Part shown: piece by piece, positions 17,153 to 26,280 of the stretch | Layout: each line of letters starts with the position of its first letter | How positions within the stretch are numbered: the stretch's first letter is position 1 | Source: Geomonas sp. RF6 | GTDB taxonomy: Bacteria; Desulfobacterota; Desulfuromonadia; Geobacterales; Geobacteraceae | Direction: 5' to 3' | Assembly (NCBI RefSeq): GCF_021044625.1 | Contig: NZ_CP087999.1 | Coordinates: 1,195,001 to 1,259,000 of the forward strand | DNA length: 64,000 nt | Translations under genes and position numbers: made by a program | The notes under the pieces: generated by a model | Told to the model about the DNA's origin: nothing | What the model saw: only the letters and a program-made list of their open reading frames with translations | Database searches by the model: none

Positions 17153-17548
17153 ATGGTTCATTATCTGAAGGTGGAATCGAAGCGCAAGAGCCAGATGATC
17201 GACATTACAGAGCGCGTGCAGCAGCTTGTGGAGAGCGCAGGGGTGCGGGAAGGGATCTGCGACGTTTTCGTGCCGCACACGACTGCGGCAGTCACCATCA
17301 ACGAAGGTGCCGACCCTGCCGTGCAGCACGACATGGTCGCCTGCCTCGACCGGCTGGTGCCGGATGCCCCGTACTTCACCCACGCGGAAGGGAATTCCGC
17401 GGCTCACGTGAAAACGACGCTGGTGGGAAGCTCCGAGAGGATCTTCATCGAAGGGGGGCGGCTCATCCTGGGGACGTGGCAGGCGATCTTCTTCTGCGAG
17501 TTCGACGGCCCGAGGAGCAGAAAAGTCGCAGTCAGCATCAGCGGGTAA
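17153..17548 (+). CDS. YjbQ-family (UPF0047) secondary thiamine-phosphate synthase-like protein
   Basis: A 131-residue protein of the YjbQ family. Hallmarks are the histidine motif PHTTAAVTINEGADP, the HAEGNSAAHVKTTLVG segment and ILGTWQAIFFCEFDGPR at the end. Some members have weak thiamine-phosphate synthase activity. It may be relevant that thiL, a thiamine gene, lies about 500 bases away on the other strand, but a repeat locus separates them and they are not cotranscribed. Four bases separate it from the upstream TPR gene. Confidence 0.85.
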   Translation: MVHYLKVESKRKSQMIDITERVQQLVESAGVREGICDVFVPHTTAAVTINEGADPAVQHDMVACLDRLVPDAPYFTHAEGNSAAHVKTTLVGSSERIFIEGGRLILGTWQAIFFCEFDGPRSRKVAVSISG

Positions 17549-17617
17549 ATGAGTCCTTCCGCGCTCTGGGAAGAGAGGCGGCGCGCGCAATCCGCGATGT
17601 CCGTGCCATCACAGGAA

Positions 17618-18018
17618 CAGGAGGCCTCCGTTCCCCCCTTCGCGAAGGCTCATCCGAGGATTCAGGGGGATCTCGGTACATTCCCACGAAGCACTGCAGA
17701 AGGCCTAACGTTCCCCCCTTTGCGAAGGGGGGGCAGGGGGGATTTAATCTTCACCTCTCCTCCAGAACCGCAGCTCGTTTATCAGTACATCTCGGTCGTC
17801 GAACCGCAGTGCTGCGGCAGTCTAAAGATCAACGACATGGGCACCACCAGTTTTGGCTTGAGACCACAGCAGTTGCGCACTTTGCAGGACCCTCCTGGCC
17901 AAGTCAAATCCCCCCTGTCCCCCCTTCGCAAAGGGGGGGACGCGAGGCCTCGTGCGCCCTTTCATTGGAACATGCTACGGCTTCCCCGGAATTGTCGGAT
18001 GAGCCTTCGCGAAGGGGG
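17618..18018. repeat. Composite repeat locus A with inverted arms
   Basis: The 490-bp gap between yjbQ and thiL holds a left arm (17618-17747) and an inverted right arm (17901-18018) around about 150 bp of unrelated sequence. Each arm has an outer palindrome CCTTCGCGAAGG (17637-17648; 18004-18015) and, about 80 bp inward, an inner one of the type CCTTTGCGAAGG (17717-17728). The inner palindrome is extended by a G-run, then GGGGGGATTT pointing to the middle. A second locus with the same arms but a different interior lies at 30373-30836. No convincing gene lies inside. Confidence 0.85.
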
Positions 18019-18039
18019 ACCGGGAGGAATTCGGTTTCT

Positions 18040-19014
18040 TCAGCCAAAGTGATCGAACCCCTTCCCGGAAACCGCGTACGGCTCCCCCCCCGGCCCCACT
18101 AGCTCTATACCCTTCCCTTCAACAATCTCCCCGATCACCGTGCAGGAAAGCCCCACTCCCTCCACAATCGCCAGCACCTCTCTCTCATGCGCAGACGGAG
18201 CGGTAAAGAGGAGCTCGTAGTCCTCGCCGCCGCTTAGTGCCAGGGAATACGGATCGTCGCCGCAGAAAGCGCGGTATTCCCCCGAAAGGGGGAGCCGGGA
18301 GAGCTCGAGGCGCGCCCCCACCGCGGAGAGGTCGCAGATATGCCCGAGGTCGGCGAGTACGCCGTCGCTCACGTCTATCATGGCGCTCACCACTCCACCC
18401 TCGGCAAGGGCCACCCCAGCTTCCACCCGCGGCGTCGGATCGAGCTGGCGCTGCACCAGTCTTCCCGACCTCTCACCTCTTCTGAGCTGGGCGAGTCCTG
18501 CCGCCGCGTCCCCGACAGTCCCCGTCACAAAGACGAGGTCCCCTGCCGCCGCTCCGCTTCTCTTCAGTATCCGCCCGGGAATCTGCTCCCCGAGAGCTGT
18601 GATGGAAATGGCGACCCCCCCCTTGCTGGAGCAGGTGTCCCCCCCAACCAGCACCGCGCCGTAGCGCTCGGCCATCTCCAGCATGCCGAATACGAAGGGG
18701 TCCATAAATTCGAGGGAAGCTTCTTTCGGAAGGGCGATGCCGAGCAGGAACTGGCGCGGGACTCCCCCCATGGAGGCGACGTCGGAGAGGTTGACGGCGA
18801 GGGATTTCCTCCCCAAGGTGCGGGGGTCGGTAAAGGAGAGGTCGAAGTGCACCCCCTCCAGGAGCATGTCCGAGGTGATGAGGGTGACGGTACCGGGGGT
18901 CGGGGCGAGCCCCGCGCAGTCATCCCCGATCCCCAAAAGAACGCCAGGGCCCGTGTGGGCCCTGGCAGCGATGCGGTCGATCAGTCCGAATTCCCCGAGA
19001 TCCTTCACCTTCAT
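18040..19014 (-). CDS. thiL: Thiamine-monophosphate kinase
   Basis: A 324-residue enzyme that phosphorylates thiamine monophosphate to the active diphosphate. It is recognised by the N-terminal [10 protein letters not shown], the metal-binding GIGDDCAGL, the [12 protein letters not shown] segment, [24 protein letters not shown] and the late [11 protein letters not shown]. The length is normal. Its ATG overlaps the lon stop by four bases, so it is translated after Lon on one mRNA. That linkage of a vitamin gene to a heat-shock operon is unusual. Confidence 0.95.
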   Translation of the reverse strand: MKVKDLGEFGLIDRIAARAHTGPGVLLGIGDDCAGLAPTPGTVTLITSDMLLEGVHFDLSFTDPRTLGRKSLAVNLSDVASMGGVPRQFLLGIALPKEASLEFMDPFVFGMLEMAERYGAVLVGGDTCSSKGGVAISITALGEQIPGRILKRSGAAAGDLVFVTGTVGDAAAGLAQLRRGERSGRLVQRQLDPTPRVEAGVALAEGGVVSAMIDVSDGVLADLGHICDLSAVGARLELSRLPLSGEYRAFCGDDPYSLALSGGEDYELLFTAPSAHEREVLAIVEGVGLSCTVIGEIVEGKGIELVGPGGEPYAVSGKGFDHFG

Positions 19015-21464
19015 CCTTTCGCTCCCGCAGTGGGGCTTTTGCGGGTCGGCGGAAGCGGGCGCTGGCGCGGCGACTTCGCCTTCGCCGGAGCCGGCGTCTT
19101 CGGCTCGCTCGGCGGCGGGTACTGCTCCAGGGCGACGGCGAGGACCTGGTCGATGCTGGAGGCACTGACGATCTTCACCTTCCTGAGGATCGTCTTCGGC
19201 ACATCCTCGAGGTCCTTCACGTTCTCCTCCGGGATGACGATGGTGCGGATCCCCAGACGCGCGGCCGCGAGGATCTTCTCCTTCAGCCCGCCGATGGGGA
19301 GGACCTTGCCGCGCAAGGTGATCTCGCCGGTCATCGCCACCTCCTTGCGCACCGGGACCTTCGTGAGGGCCGAGACGAGCGCTGTGGCCATGGTGATCCC
19401 CGCAGACGGGCCGTCTTTAGGGATGGCGCCTGCCGGGACGTGGACGTGGATGTCGAGCGAGCTGAAGGTGTCCTCAGGGAGCTTCAGCTCCGCGGCGCGC
19501 GAGCGGATGTAGGAAAGTGCCGCCTGCACGGACTCCTTCATGACATCGCCGAGCTGCCCGGTGAGGGTGAGCCCCCCTTTCCCCTTCATGGTACTCGCCT
19601 CCACGAAGAGGACTTCGCCGCCGACAGGGGTCCAGGCAAGACCGGTGACGACGCCGATCTCGTTTTTCTCCATCTCCTTCTCGCGCAGGAACTTCGGGGG
19701 GCCGAGGTACTTCGCCAGGTTACCGGCTGTGATGATGAACTTCTTCTCGGACCCCTCCGCGACCTTGCGGGCGACCTTGCGGCAGACGGTGCCGATCTCG
19801 CGCTCAAGGTTTCGAAGCCCCGCCTCCCGGGTGTACTTGGAGATGATGGCGCGCAGCGCCTCCTCCGAGAAGGTGATGATATCCTCCGTGATGCCGTTCT
19901 CCTTCGCCTGCCTCGGCACGAGGTAGCGCTTGGAGATCTCCAGCTTTTCCTCTTCGGTGTAGCCGGAGAGGGAGATCACCTCCATCCTGTCCCGCAGCGG
20001 CCCCGGCACCGTGTCGATCTGGTTCGCCGTGGCGATGAACATGACGTTTGCCAAGGAGAAGGGGAGATTGATGTAGTGGTCCGAGAAGCTGTTGTTCTGC
20101 TCCGGATCGAGAACCTCCAGAAGGGCGGACGAGGGGTCGCCGCGGAAATCGGAGCCGAGCTTGTCCAGCTCGTCCAGCATGAAGACGGGGTTGTTCGTCC
20201 CCGCCTGCTTGATCCCCTGGATGATCCGTCCGGGGAGCGCGCCGACATAGGTGCGCCGGTGCCCCCTGATCTCCGCCTCGTCGCGCACACCGCCAAGGGA
20301 GATGCGCACGAACTTGCGTCCCATGGCGCGGGCGATGGACTTCCCGAGGGAGGTCTTGCCGACCCCCGGAGGGCCGACGAAGCAGAGGATCGGACCCTTC
20401 ATCTTCTTCTTCAGCTTGCGCACCGCGAGAAACTCGAGGATGCGCTCCTTTATCTTGTCGAGGTAGTAGTGGTCCTCGTCCAGGATCTCCTTCGCCCTCT
20501 TCAGCTCCAGCGCGTCCTTGCTCGCCTTGCTCCAGGGGATCTCCACCAGCCAGTCGAGATAGGTGCGCAGCATCCCCGCCTCCGCGGCGTCCGGGTGCAT
20601 CTGCTCCAGGCGCCCCAGCTGCTTGAAGGCCTCCTTCTCCACGTTCGGGGGCATCTTCGCCCCCTCGATCCCTTTTCTCAGCTCCGCCATCTCCTCGCTT
20701 CTGGCGTCGGTCTCGCCGAGCTCCTGCTGGATGGCGCGCAGCTGCTCGCGCAGATAGTATTCCCGCTGGCTCTTCCCCATCTCCTCCTTCGCGGCGGACT
20801 GGATGCGGGCCTGCATGTTCAGGAGCTCGCTCTCCTTGTTGAGGAAGTCGTGCACCCTCTTCAGGCGCTCGAGGGGATTGGTCATCTCCAGGAGGGACTG
20901 CGCCTCATCGACCTTCAGCCCGATGTTGCTGGCGACGAGGTCGGCGAGGCTGCCGGGCTCCTGCATGTTCTCCACGATCACCATGACCTCCGGAGAAACT
21001 GCCTTCCCGAGGGCCACGATCTTTGCCAGCTCCTCCTTCACCGTCCTGATGAGCGCCTCCGCCTCGATGGTGTTCTCGGCGGCTGCCGGCTCGATGACGC
21101 GGTCGACCCGCACGGAGTAGAAAGGCTTCTCCTCCAGGTACTCGGCGACGCGCCCCTTCGTTAGCCCCTGCACCAGGATCTTCACCCGCCCGTCGGGGAG
21201 CTTCAGCATGCGCATGATCATCGCCACGGTGCCGACGCGGTAGATCGAGTCGGGGGTCGGGTCCTCCTCCCCCACCTCCTTCTGGGTGGCGAGGAAGATC
21301 ATCCTGTCCTTGGCCAGCGCATAGTCGACGGCGTTTATCGACATCTCCCTCCCCACGAAAAGGGGAAGGATCATGTAGGGATAGACAACCACGTCCCGTA
21401 CCGGGAGGAGCGGCAGAACATCCGGTATGCTCAGTTCTTCGGTTTCCTGCCTGTTTTCCGCCAT
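19011..21464 (-). CDS. lon: ATP-dependent protease Lon
   Basis: An 817-residue AAA+ serine protease that degrades damaged and regulatory proteins. Domains in order: the Lon N-terminal substrate domain ([21 protein letters not shown]), a coiled-coil linker, an AAA+ module with Walker [10 protein letters not shown] near residue 360, and a protease domain with catalytic Ser in KDGPSAG (near 687) and Lys in GGLKEK (near 729). About 40 extra residues at the C terminus are Pro/Lys/Ala-rich. The ATG at 21464 has AAGGAG upstream. A longer frame runs through hsp20 and is spurious. It lies 11 bases after hsp20 and overlaps thiL. Confidence 0.97.
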   Translation of the reverse strand: MAENRQETEELSIPDVLPLLPVRDVVVYPYMILPLFVGREMSINAVDYALAKDRMIFLATQKEVGEEDPTPDSIYRVGTVAMIMRMLKLPDGRVKILVQGLTKGRVAEYLEEKPFYSVRVDRVIEPAAAENTIEAEALIRTVKEELAKIVALGKAVSPEVMVIVENMQEPGSLADLVASNIGLKVDEAQSLLEMTNPLERLKRVHDFLNKESELLNMQARIQSAAKEEMGKSQREYYLREQLRAIQQELGETDARSEEMAELRKGIEGAKMPPNVEKEAFKQLGRLEQMHPDAAEAGMLRTYLDWLVEIPWSKASKDALELKRAKEILDEDHYYLDKIKERILEFLAVRKLKKKMKGPILCFVGPPGVGKTSLGKSIARAMGRKFVRISLGGVRDEAEIRGHRRTYVGALPGRIIQGIKQAGTNNPVFMLDELDKLGSDFRGDPSSALLEVLDPEQNNSFSDHYINLPFSLANVMFIATANQIDTVPGPLRDRMEVISLSGYTEEEKLEISKRYLVPRQAKENGITEDIITFSEEALRAIISKYTREAGLRNLEREIGTVCRKVARKVAEGSEKKFIITAGNLAKYLGPPKFLREKEMEKNEIGVVTGLAWTPVGGEVLFVEASTMKGKGGLTLTGQLGDVMKESVQAALSYIRSRAAELKLPEDTFSSLDIHVHVPAGAIPKDGPSAGITMATALVSALTKVPVRKEVAMTGEITLRGKVLPIGGLKEKILAAARLGIRTIVIPEENVKDLEDVPKTILRKVKIVSASSIDQVLAVALEQYPPPSEPKTPAPAKAKSPRQRPLPPTRKSPTAGAKG

Positions 21465-21475
21465 GTTACATCTCC

Positions 21476-21913
21476 TTACTTGATGGGAATCTCCCGGATG
21501 TGCGTCTTCTTGCTCTTGGCCCAGGGGAAGGCAACGACCAGAAGCCCCTTTGCCATAGTCGCGTTCACGTTGTCGACATCCGCCGCGGGTGAGATCTCGA
21601 CAGCCTTGCAGAAGCGCCCGTAGCGGCGCTCCAGGCAGATGTAGTTCACCCCCGGCTGCGCCTCCTGTCGCTTCATCCCCTCGATGACGAGGGTGGAGCA
21701 GCAGATGCTCAGGGAGATGTCCTTCGGGGCGCACCCCGGAAGTTCCACCTCCACGACGAAGGAGTCAGGGGTCTCATAGACGTCGACCAACGGCGGCTCC
21801 TGCTCCGAGAATCCTTCCTTCCCCTCCAGGCTCGAGAGGTACTGAAAGATCTCGTCCATCTGCTGGCGAAATAGACTCAGCCACTCCAACGGCTCCTTCG
21901 GAATTACCGCCAT
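21476..21913 (-). CDS. Small heat-shock protein, Hsp20/alpha-crystallin family
   Basis: A 145-residue holdase chaperone. The alpha-crystallin domain spans about residues 40-130 ([21 protein letters not shown] to [16 protein letters not shown]). The consensus GLL is present and the usual [14 protein letters not shown] strand is intact. I take the ATG at 21913, with GAGGGG five bases upstream. It is the first gene of hsp20-lon-thiL, so chaperone, protease and ThiL share one transcript. Two cysteines (ICCS) inside the domain are uncommon and might be redox active. Confidence 0.92.
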   Translation of the reverse strand: MAVIPKEPLEWLSLFRQQMDEIFQYLSSLEGKEGFSEQEPPLVDVYETPDSFVVEVELPGCAPKDISLSICCSTLVIEGMKRQEAQPGVNYICLERRYGRFCKAVEISPAADVDNVNATMAKGLLVVAFPWAKSKKTHIREIPIK

Positions 21914-22022
21914 GATACCCCTCGCGCAGGGAGGCTGCACCAATTAATCCTGCAAGGTGGCAGCATCCCGAAGCAGACTGCGTACACGCAGACTTTTAAT
22001 GATAAAGGCTGGCCTGACAGTT

Positions 22023-22051
22023 GATTTAACCATCTTTAGGCTGAAAGTCAA
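22023..22051 (-). promoter_or_regulatory. Sigma-70-like promoter for hsp20-lon-thiL
   Basis: On the minus strand, TTGACT (22051-22046) and TAAATC (22028-22023) are 17 bases apart, about 110 bases upstream of the hsp20 ATG. No clear CIRCE element is visible. A sigma-32-type site was not recognised. Confidence 0.4.
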
Positions 22052-22137
22052 GGTAATCCACCCGCCGGCAGGGGCCCGGATCCGCCATCAGCACCCCTTC
22101 CACCCTCTCGGAATCACTGGGATTTTCCTCTTTGGAA

Positions 22138-22166
22138 TTGAAGTTTCCCTTCGCGCCGTGTATAAT
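22138..22166 (+). promoter_or_regulatory. Strong sigma-70-type promoter for the large TPR gene
   Basis: TTGAAG (22138-22143) and a perfect TATAAT (22161-22166) are spaced by 17 bases. The leader to the ATG at 22345 is about 170 bases. Confidence 0.65.
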
Positions 22167-22198
22167 CCCCCGTCCTGAACTCTATCGACAGAGCAAGA

Positions 22199-22222
22199 CT
22201 CCCACATGAGGGAGAATTTTTT
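22199..22222 (+). promoter_or_regulatory. Possible attenuator hairpin in the leader of the TPR gene
   Basis: CTCCC (22199-22203) pairs with GGGAG (22210-22214), followed by six T at 22217-22222. It lies about 30 bases after the predicted transcription start. The stem is only five pairs, so this is tentative. The rest of the 21914-22344 gap shows no gene. Confidence 0.3.
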
Positions 22223-22344
22223 ACAGCGCTCTTTTCATTTTATCCCCTCCCCGCACGAAGCAGGAGAAGGGGGAGCCGCCGCGACGGGATCGAAAAGAGC
22301 ATGCCCCGGACCCGCTACAAGTGCCGGAACGAAAAAGGAAATAC

Positions 22345-24345
22345 ATGCAGAAATATAAAAAAGCCCTCTTGCCGCTTCTGGCCGTGAGCCTCTTCACGAC
22401 CGGATTCGACTGGCCTTTCCCGGCCAGCGACAGCTGCCGCAACGCCAAACGCATCATCCTCGATATCCCCGCAAAGTCGAGCGATGCGAAAAGAAGAGAA
22501 GCCGAGTCGAAGGTTAAGGAACTCTGCCCCAACGGCCCTGCCGGGCACTACCTGAAGGGCCTTCAGCTGGAGCGCTCCGGAAACCCCGACGCGGCGGCTG
22601 CCGAGTACCGCGAGGCCCTCAGGCTCGATCCCGCCTTCTACGCCGCCAGCGGAAACCTCGGCCTCATCCACGTGGAGAGGGGGGCGAGCGAGGAAGCCGC
22701 CGTGGAGCTCTCCGCAGGGCTGAAGCAGGGGGATCCCCGCTACAACAAGGGGCTCGGGCGGGTGTTCAGCCAGAAGCAGCTCTACCTGCTGGCGATCTAT
22801 CACTACCAGGAGGCAGTGAACGCCTTCCCGAACGACGCGTCGATCCTTGCCGAACTCGCCGCGGCATACGTCGGTGCCGGGCAGATGCAGAACGCGGAGG
22901 ACCAGTATCGCAAGGCGCTGGTACTTGAGCCGGGGAACGGGCGAGCGCGGCTCGGGCTGGGGACCCTCCTCCTGAACAGGGGTGAGATCGACAAGGCTGT
23001 CGGTGAGCTGAAACAGGCCGAGCTCGCAGATCCCGGGAACAAGGAAGTCCACCGCCTGCTGGCGGAAGGGTACACCCGCAAGGGGGACACGAAGAGCGCC
23101 GAGTACGAGGAGGTCCTGGCCGGCATTGTGCGCCAGAAGCAGGAGTCGACCGAGGCGAAGGTGGACCATGTGCGGCTCGGAGACGAGTTTATGGCCGCGA
23201 AGGAGATCGAGAAGGCCGCCGCCGAGTACAGGCTGCGCCTCGCGGAGGCTCCGAACGACGCGGTCGCCCTGCAGCGTCTGGGGGACTGCCAGGTGGCTCA
23301 GGGGCGCGACGACGAGGCGATCGTCTCCTACCGCGAGGCTCTGCGCAACAAGGGGGACAACGCCCAGCTTCACTACAACCTCGGTCTGCTGTACGAGCGC
23401 AAGGCGCTTCTGGACGAGGCGGTGGTGGAATACCGCCAGACACTGCTGCAGACCCCGGAAAACGAAGACGCGCGCCTGCGCCTTGCCGAGATCTACACGC
23501 TGCGCGGCTCCTTTCAGCCTGCGCTCGACCAGTACAAGGAACTGGTGAAGAGAAAGCCGGCTGACGCCTCCGTGCAGCTGAAGCTCGCAAGGGCTTACCA
23601 GAACACGAAGGAGTTGGAGGCTGCTGCGGAGGCCTACGCCGCTGCGGTAAAGCTCGATCCGAACCTTCTCGACGCCCACCGCGAGCTCGCCTCGCTGCAG
23701 CGCAAGCGAAACCTGAACGACGAAGCGGCGAAGGAGTACGCCGAGGTGCTGCGCCTGAAGAAGGACGACGCCGACGCCCGCACCGCTCTCACCGCGATCT
23801 ACGTGAAGAACAAGAATTACGACGACCTCGTCACTCTTCTGAAGGAAGGGGTGCAGCTCACCCCGGACGACCCGAACGCCCACTACAAGCTCGGGCTCGT
23901 GTACGAGTTCCAGAAAAAGTACGATGAGGCGACAGAGCAGTACAAGGGGGCGGTCACCCTGAAGCCGGACCATGCGAAGGCGCTGAACGCCATGGGGCGG
24001 GTCCAGATGAAAAACGGCCGGATCGCCGAGGCAAAGGAGTCGCTGGAAGCGGCGAAGAAGGCCGACCCCGAACTGGAGGAGCCGACGGTCCTTCTGAGCA
24101 ACATAAAGGACGAGCTGACCCCGGAGCCGCGCAGCTACCGCAGGTACCGCTCCTCGAAGGGACGGCACGCGAAGTCTGAGAAGGCCGTTACCCGCAAGGG
24201 GAAGAAGGCGAAGGCCGAAGCCGCCGACGATGACGACGCCGGCAAGAAGGCAAAGGGGAAAAAGAAGGGCAAATCCGCAGGAAAAAAAGAGAAAAAGGAA
24301 AAGAAAGGGAAGAGCGGAAAGTCCGCGAAGAAGCACAAGGAGTAG
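22345..24345 (+). CDS. Large exported TPR-repeat protein with a lysine-rich tail
   Basis: A 666-residue protein. The N terminus resembles a signal peptide (MQKYKK then a hydrophobic run to about residue 20). Two cysteines lie in the first part of the mature region (DSCRNAKR, KELCPNG). From about 55 to 600 it is a solenoid of at least a dozen TPR units (for example GNPDAAAAEYREALRLDPAF and NGRIAEAKESLEAAKKADPEL). The last ~65 residues are dominated by Lys, Gly, Ser and Ala (KKAKGKKKGKSAGKKEKK). AAGGAA precedes the ATG at 22345. TPR solenoids assemble complexes. The polybasic tail could bind nucleic acid, polysaccharide or phospholipid. Function unknown. Confidence 0.85.
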   Translation: MQKYKKALLPLLAVSLFTTGFDWPFPASDSCRNAKRIILDIPAKSSDAKRREAESKVKELCPNGPAGHYLKGLQLERSGNPDAAAAEYREALRLDPAFYAASGNLGLIHVERGASEEAAVELSAGLKQGDPRYNKGLGRVFSQKQLYLLAIYHYQEAVNAFPNDASILAELAAAYVGAGQMQNAEDQYRKALVLEPGNGRARLGLGTLLLNRGEIDKAVGELKQAELADPGNKEVHRLLAEGYTRKGDTKSAEYEEVLAGIVRQKQESTEAKVDHVRLGDEFMAAKEIEKAAAEYRLRLAEAPNDAVALQRLGDCQVAQGRDDEAIVSYREALRNKGDNAQLHYNLGLLYERKALLDEAVVEYRQTLLQTPENEDARLRLAEIYTLRGSFQPALDQYKELVKRKPADASVQLKLARAYQNTKELEAAAEAYAAAVKLDPNLLDAHRELASLQRKRNLNDEAAKEYAEVLRLKKDDADARTALTAIYVKNKNYDDLVTLLKEGVQLTPDDPNAHYKLGLVYEFQKKYDEATEQYKGAVTLKPDHAKALNAMGRVQMKNGRIAEAKESLEAAKKADPELEEPTVLLSNIKDELTPEPRSYRRYRSSKGRHAKSEKAVTRKGKKAKAEAADDDDAGKKAKGKKKGKSAGKKEKKEKKGKSGKSAKKHKE

Positions 24346-24372
24346 AGTTCACTATTTATATACATGCTGAAG

Positions 24373-24401
24373 AAGGCAGCCGGGAACGGCTGCCTTTTTT
24401 T
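24373..24401 (+). terminator. Intrinsic terminator after the TPR gene
   Basis: AAGGCAGCCG (24373-24382) pairs with CGGCTGCCTT (24387-24396) around GGAA, followed by a continuous T-run to 24401. Confidence 0.9.
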
Positions 24402-24496
24402 ATCATCCACACCCTTTGTTGACGACGGTGGAGGCACGGATACACTGACATCAGGCGGTAACAACGTAGATGCTGCACAGTGAGCGGGAGTATCCA

Positions 24497-24982
24497 TTGC
24501 TCAAGAAGAGTTCGCACTTTGCCAGGTTCGCCACCTGGGCTGCCCATTCCTCAGGTCATCCCACCATATTCGTCATTGCCGTCGGCTCCATCGCTCTGTG
24601 GGCCCTCACCGGTCCCCTCTTCGGATTCAGCGACACCTGGCAGCTCATCATCAACACCAGCACTACCATCATCACCTTTCTCATGGTCTTTCTGATCCAG
24701 AACACACAGAACCGGGACTCCGCTGCAACCCAGATCAAGCTCGACGAGATCATCCGTTCACTGGGGAGCGCGAACAACGCGCTGCTAAACATGGAGGAGT
24801 TGGACGAGAAGGACCTGGAGCGGCTGCGGAAGGGATACCTGAGACTTGCAGAGGACGCACGAAGGTCGAGCCAGCGCGGGAAGAAGCCTCCAACCAGCCG
24901 CAGCGCCTCCCGAACCCCTTCAAAACCCCGTTACAGAAGGCGCCCTCGCGGCAGCCGCCATCCATCGCCTCCGACCCCGTGA
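24497..24982 (+). CDS. Low-affinity iron permease (Fet4)-like membrane protein
   Basis: About 161 residues. Two hydrophobic segments (HPTIFVIAVGSIALWALTG and LIINTSTTIITFLMVFLIQ) are followed by the signature NTQNRDSAATQIKLDEIIR, which marks the low-affinity iron permease family (PF04120). Metal transport has not been shown for most bacterial members. The tail after residue 115 is unusually rich in Arg, Ser and Pro. I favour the TTG at 24497 because GGGAG lies six bases before it. An ATG at 24470 is an alternative. Confidence 0.75.
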   Translation: MLKKSSHFARFATWAAHSSGHPTIFVIAVGSIALWALTGPLFGFSDTWQLIINTSTTIITFLMVFLIQNTQNRDSAATQIKLDEIIRSLGSANNALLNMEELDEKDLERLRKGYLRLAEDARRSSQRGKKPPTSRSASRTPSKPRYRRRPRGSRHPSPPTP

Positions 24983-25126
24983 AGGCTGCCGGGGAGCGCC
25001 CGCCGCCCCGGTGGGGCCTCCGTTTCGTTCCTGCGTAGACTTTTTCTCATTCCCGTATACTTTGATATTGCCTGCAGCTTAAAGTTGGGCTAATGTTTAC
25101 CGCATATTCGTATTGAGGAGGGTGCC

Positions 25127-25372
25127 ATGCCAATCAACGAGATCCACGATCTGCGGAAAAGCGTGCAAGACCTGGCGAAGCAGGTGGAAGTCCTTCAGGG
25201 ACAAAACGCCGCGCTTCTGACGCTGCTCGCAGCGCAGTCGTTCTCGCCCCTTCCGTCGTCCGAAGCACTTCAGGAGACGGCACAGAAGCTGACGGGAAAC
25301 GCCACCGCAAACCTTACGGCGATGCGGACCATCAAGTTGTTCGGGGAAGTCCCCAGCCTCTTCCCGAAGTAG
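25127..25372 (+). CDS. Small coiled-coil hypothetical protein
   Basis: An 81-residue protein with no recognised family. The N-terminal ~38 residues have heptad-like hydrophobic spacing (LRKSVQDLAKQVEVLQGQNAALLTLL), suggesting a short coiled coil. The rest is Thr/Ala-rich and ends EVPSLFPK. A clear GAGGAGG lies before the ATG and codon use resembles neighbouring genes, so it is probably real. It stands alone between the Fet4-like gene and a palindrome-rich gap. Confidence 0.6.
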   Translation: MPINEIHDLRKSVQDLAKQVEVLQGQNAALLTLLAAQSFSPLPSSEALQETAQKLTGNATANLTAMRTIKLFGEVPSLFPK

Positions 25373-25552
25373 TTCAAAAAGGCGCCCCGATTACACCGGC
25401 TCTTCCCTGAGCCGGCTTGCCCCCCCTTTCCGGCACGCTCTCGTGAAGTGGCGTGAACCGTATCAGGCCCTATTGTCTTCGTCTGAGATCATCCCCCACC
25501 GCGTTAAACCGTTTTCCCTTCTCCACACCCTTTTATTTCAGACCCTTAGCGT

Positions 25553-25572
25553 CACTTCGGCACGCCGAAGTG
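25553..25572. repeat. Palindromic repeat copy 1
   Basis: CACTTCGG and CCGAAGTG surround a CACG centre. It is an imperfect copy of the palindrome also found at 25609-25630 and 63199-63216. The surrounding 25373-25719 gap holds these two palindromes and a terminator, and no gene that I can support. Confidence 0.7.
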
Positions 25573-25608
25573 CTCTTAACCTCGCCACCGGGAGAGTAGA
25601 GGGGGCAT

Positions 25609-25630
25609 CGACTTCGGCATGCCGAAGTCG
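25609..25630. repeat. Palindromic repeat copy 2
   Basis: A perfect 22-bp palindrome centred on GGCATGCC with ACTTC arms, 37 bases after copy 1. Its size suits either a dimeric regulator site or a mobile REP-like unit. Confidence 0.75.
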
Positions 25631-25664
25631 GCGACACTCGTAGGGGGAGAAGCTCAAAAAGATA

Positions 25665-25697
25665 AAGGCCGGGAACAATCCCCGGCCTTCCTCTTTT
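25665..25697. terminator. Intrinsic terminator for rlpA
   Basis: AAGGCCGGG (25665-25673) pairs with CCCGGCCTT (25681-25689). A T-rich run follows on the plus side, and on the minus side TTTATCTTTTT follows, so it ends rlpA transcription and blocks the opposite direction. Confidence 0.8.
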
Positions 25698-25719
25698 TTC
25701 GCCCATTGTGTATTTAATT

Positions 25720-26175
25720 TCAGGATTCCCCTTCAGCGAGCAGCGAGATGGCCACGTTGGCCCTGCCTGCTCCGAGAAACCCAAGCTTTCTTGCCGCGGC
25801 GCGTGACAGATCGATAAACGGAACTGACATCTTGCGGCAACGGTCGTTGATAACGACGGTGACTTCTTTGTTGTTGGCGAGATTGGTAACCCGCACCCTA
25901 GTACCCAGGGGGAGATTGTGGTGAGCCGCAGTCATTTCTTCCGGATCATGACGTGCTCCGGAACTGGTCCGTCTCCCGTTGTACCGTTTGGCGTAGTAGG
26001 TCGCAAGACCAATCAGCCGCTTTACTACTGACTTTTTTTCCTCTTTTTCTACTTTCGGCTCTGCTTCTTTTTCAACTTTTTCAGCAGCCAGCAGGGGAAG
26101 CGTGTGGATCGGGAGAAGCAGCAGAGAGATGATGCCAATAACGGCCATCTTGCCGCTTCGCTCGGGTGATGCCAT
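25720..26175 (-). CDS. rlpA: RlpA-like septal peptidoglycan protein
   Basis: A 151-residue exported protein with a double-psi beta-barrel domain like that of RlpA, which in some bacteria is a lytic transglycosylase acting on denuded glycan. After a signal peptide (hydrophobic to about residue 27) comes an acidic/lysine linker (EKVEKEAEPKVEKEEKK), then GLATYYAKRYNGRRTSSG, the conserved TAAHHNLPLGTRVRVTN, and VVINDRC. No SPOR domain is present, so septal targeting would need another feature. The ATG at 26175 has AGGAGG five bases upstream. It lies about 105 bases after the PAS protein gene. Confidence 0.85.
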   Translation of the reverse strand: MASPERSGKMAVIGIISLLLLPIHTLPLLAAEKVEKEAEPKVEKEEKKSVVKRLIGLATYYAKRYNGRRTSSGARHDPEEMTAAHHNLPLGTRVRVTNLANNKEVTVVINDRCRKMSVPFIDLSRAAARKLGFLGAGRANVAISLLAEGES

Positions 26176-26280
26176 GCGCACCTCCTTTGTTGGGCGAGGT
26201 AGTTCTTATAACAACGAGACCGCCCAAAGTCAAGGCAAAATACCGCAACTCGCCGGTATCATACTGTTTTTGCGACGTTT

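Noticed and set aside
19440-21164. A 574-residue plus-strand frame across lon
   Set aside because: Antisense of lon with Leu/His/Arg-rich sequence typical of high-GC shadows.
22315-24336. A 673-residue open frame on the minus strand across the TPR gene
   Set aside because: The plus-strand frame has a signal peptide, TPR periodicity and ribosome-binding site. The minus frame is Leu/Arg/Val-rich with no family pattern, as expected from antisense of a GC-rich gene.
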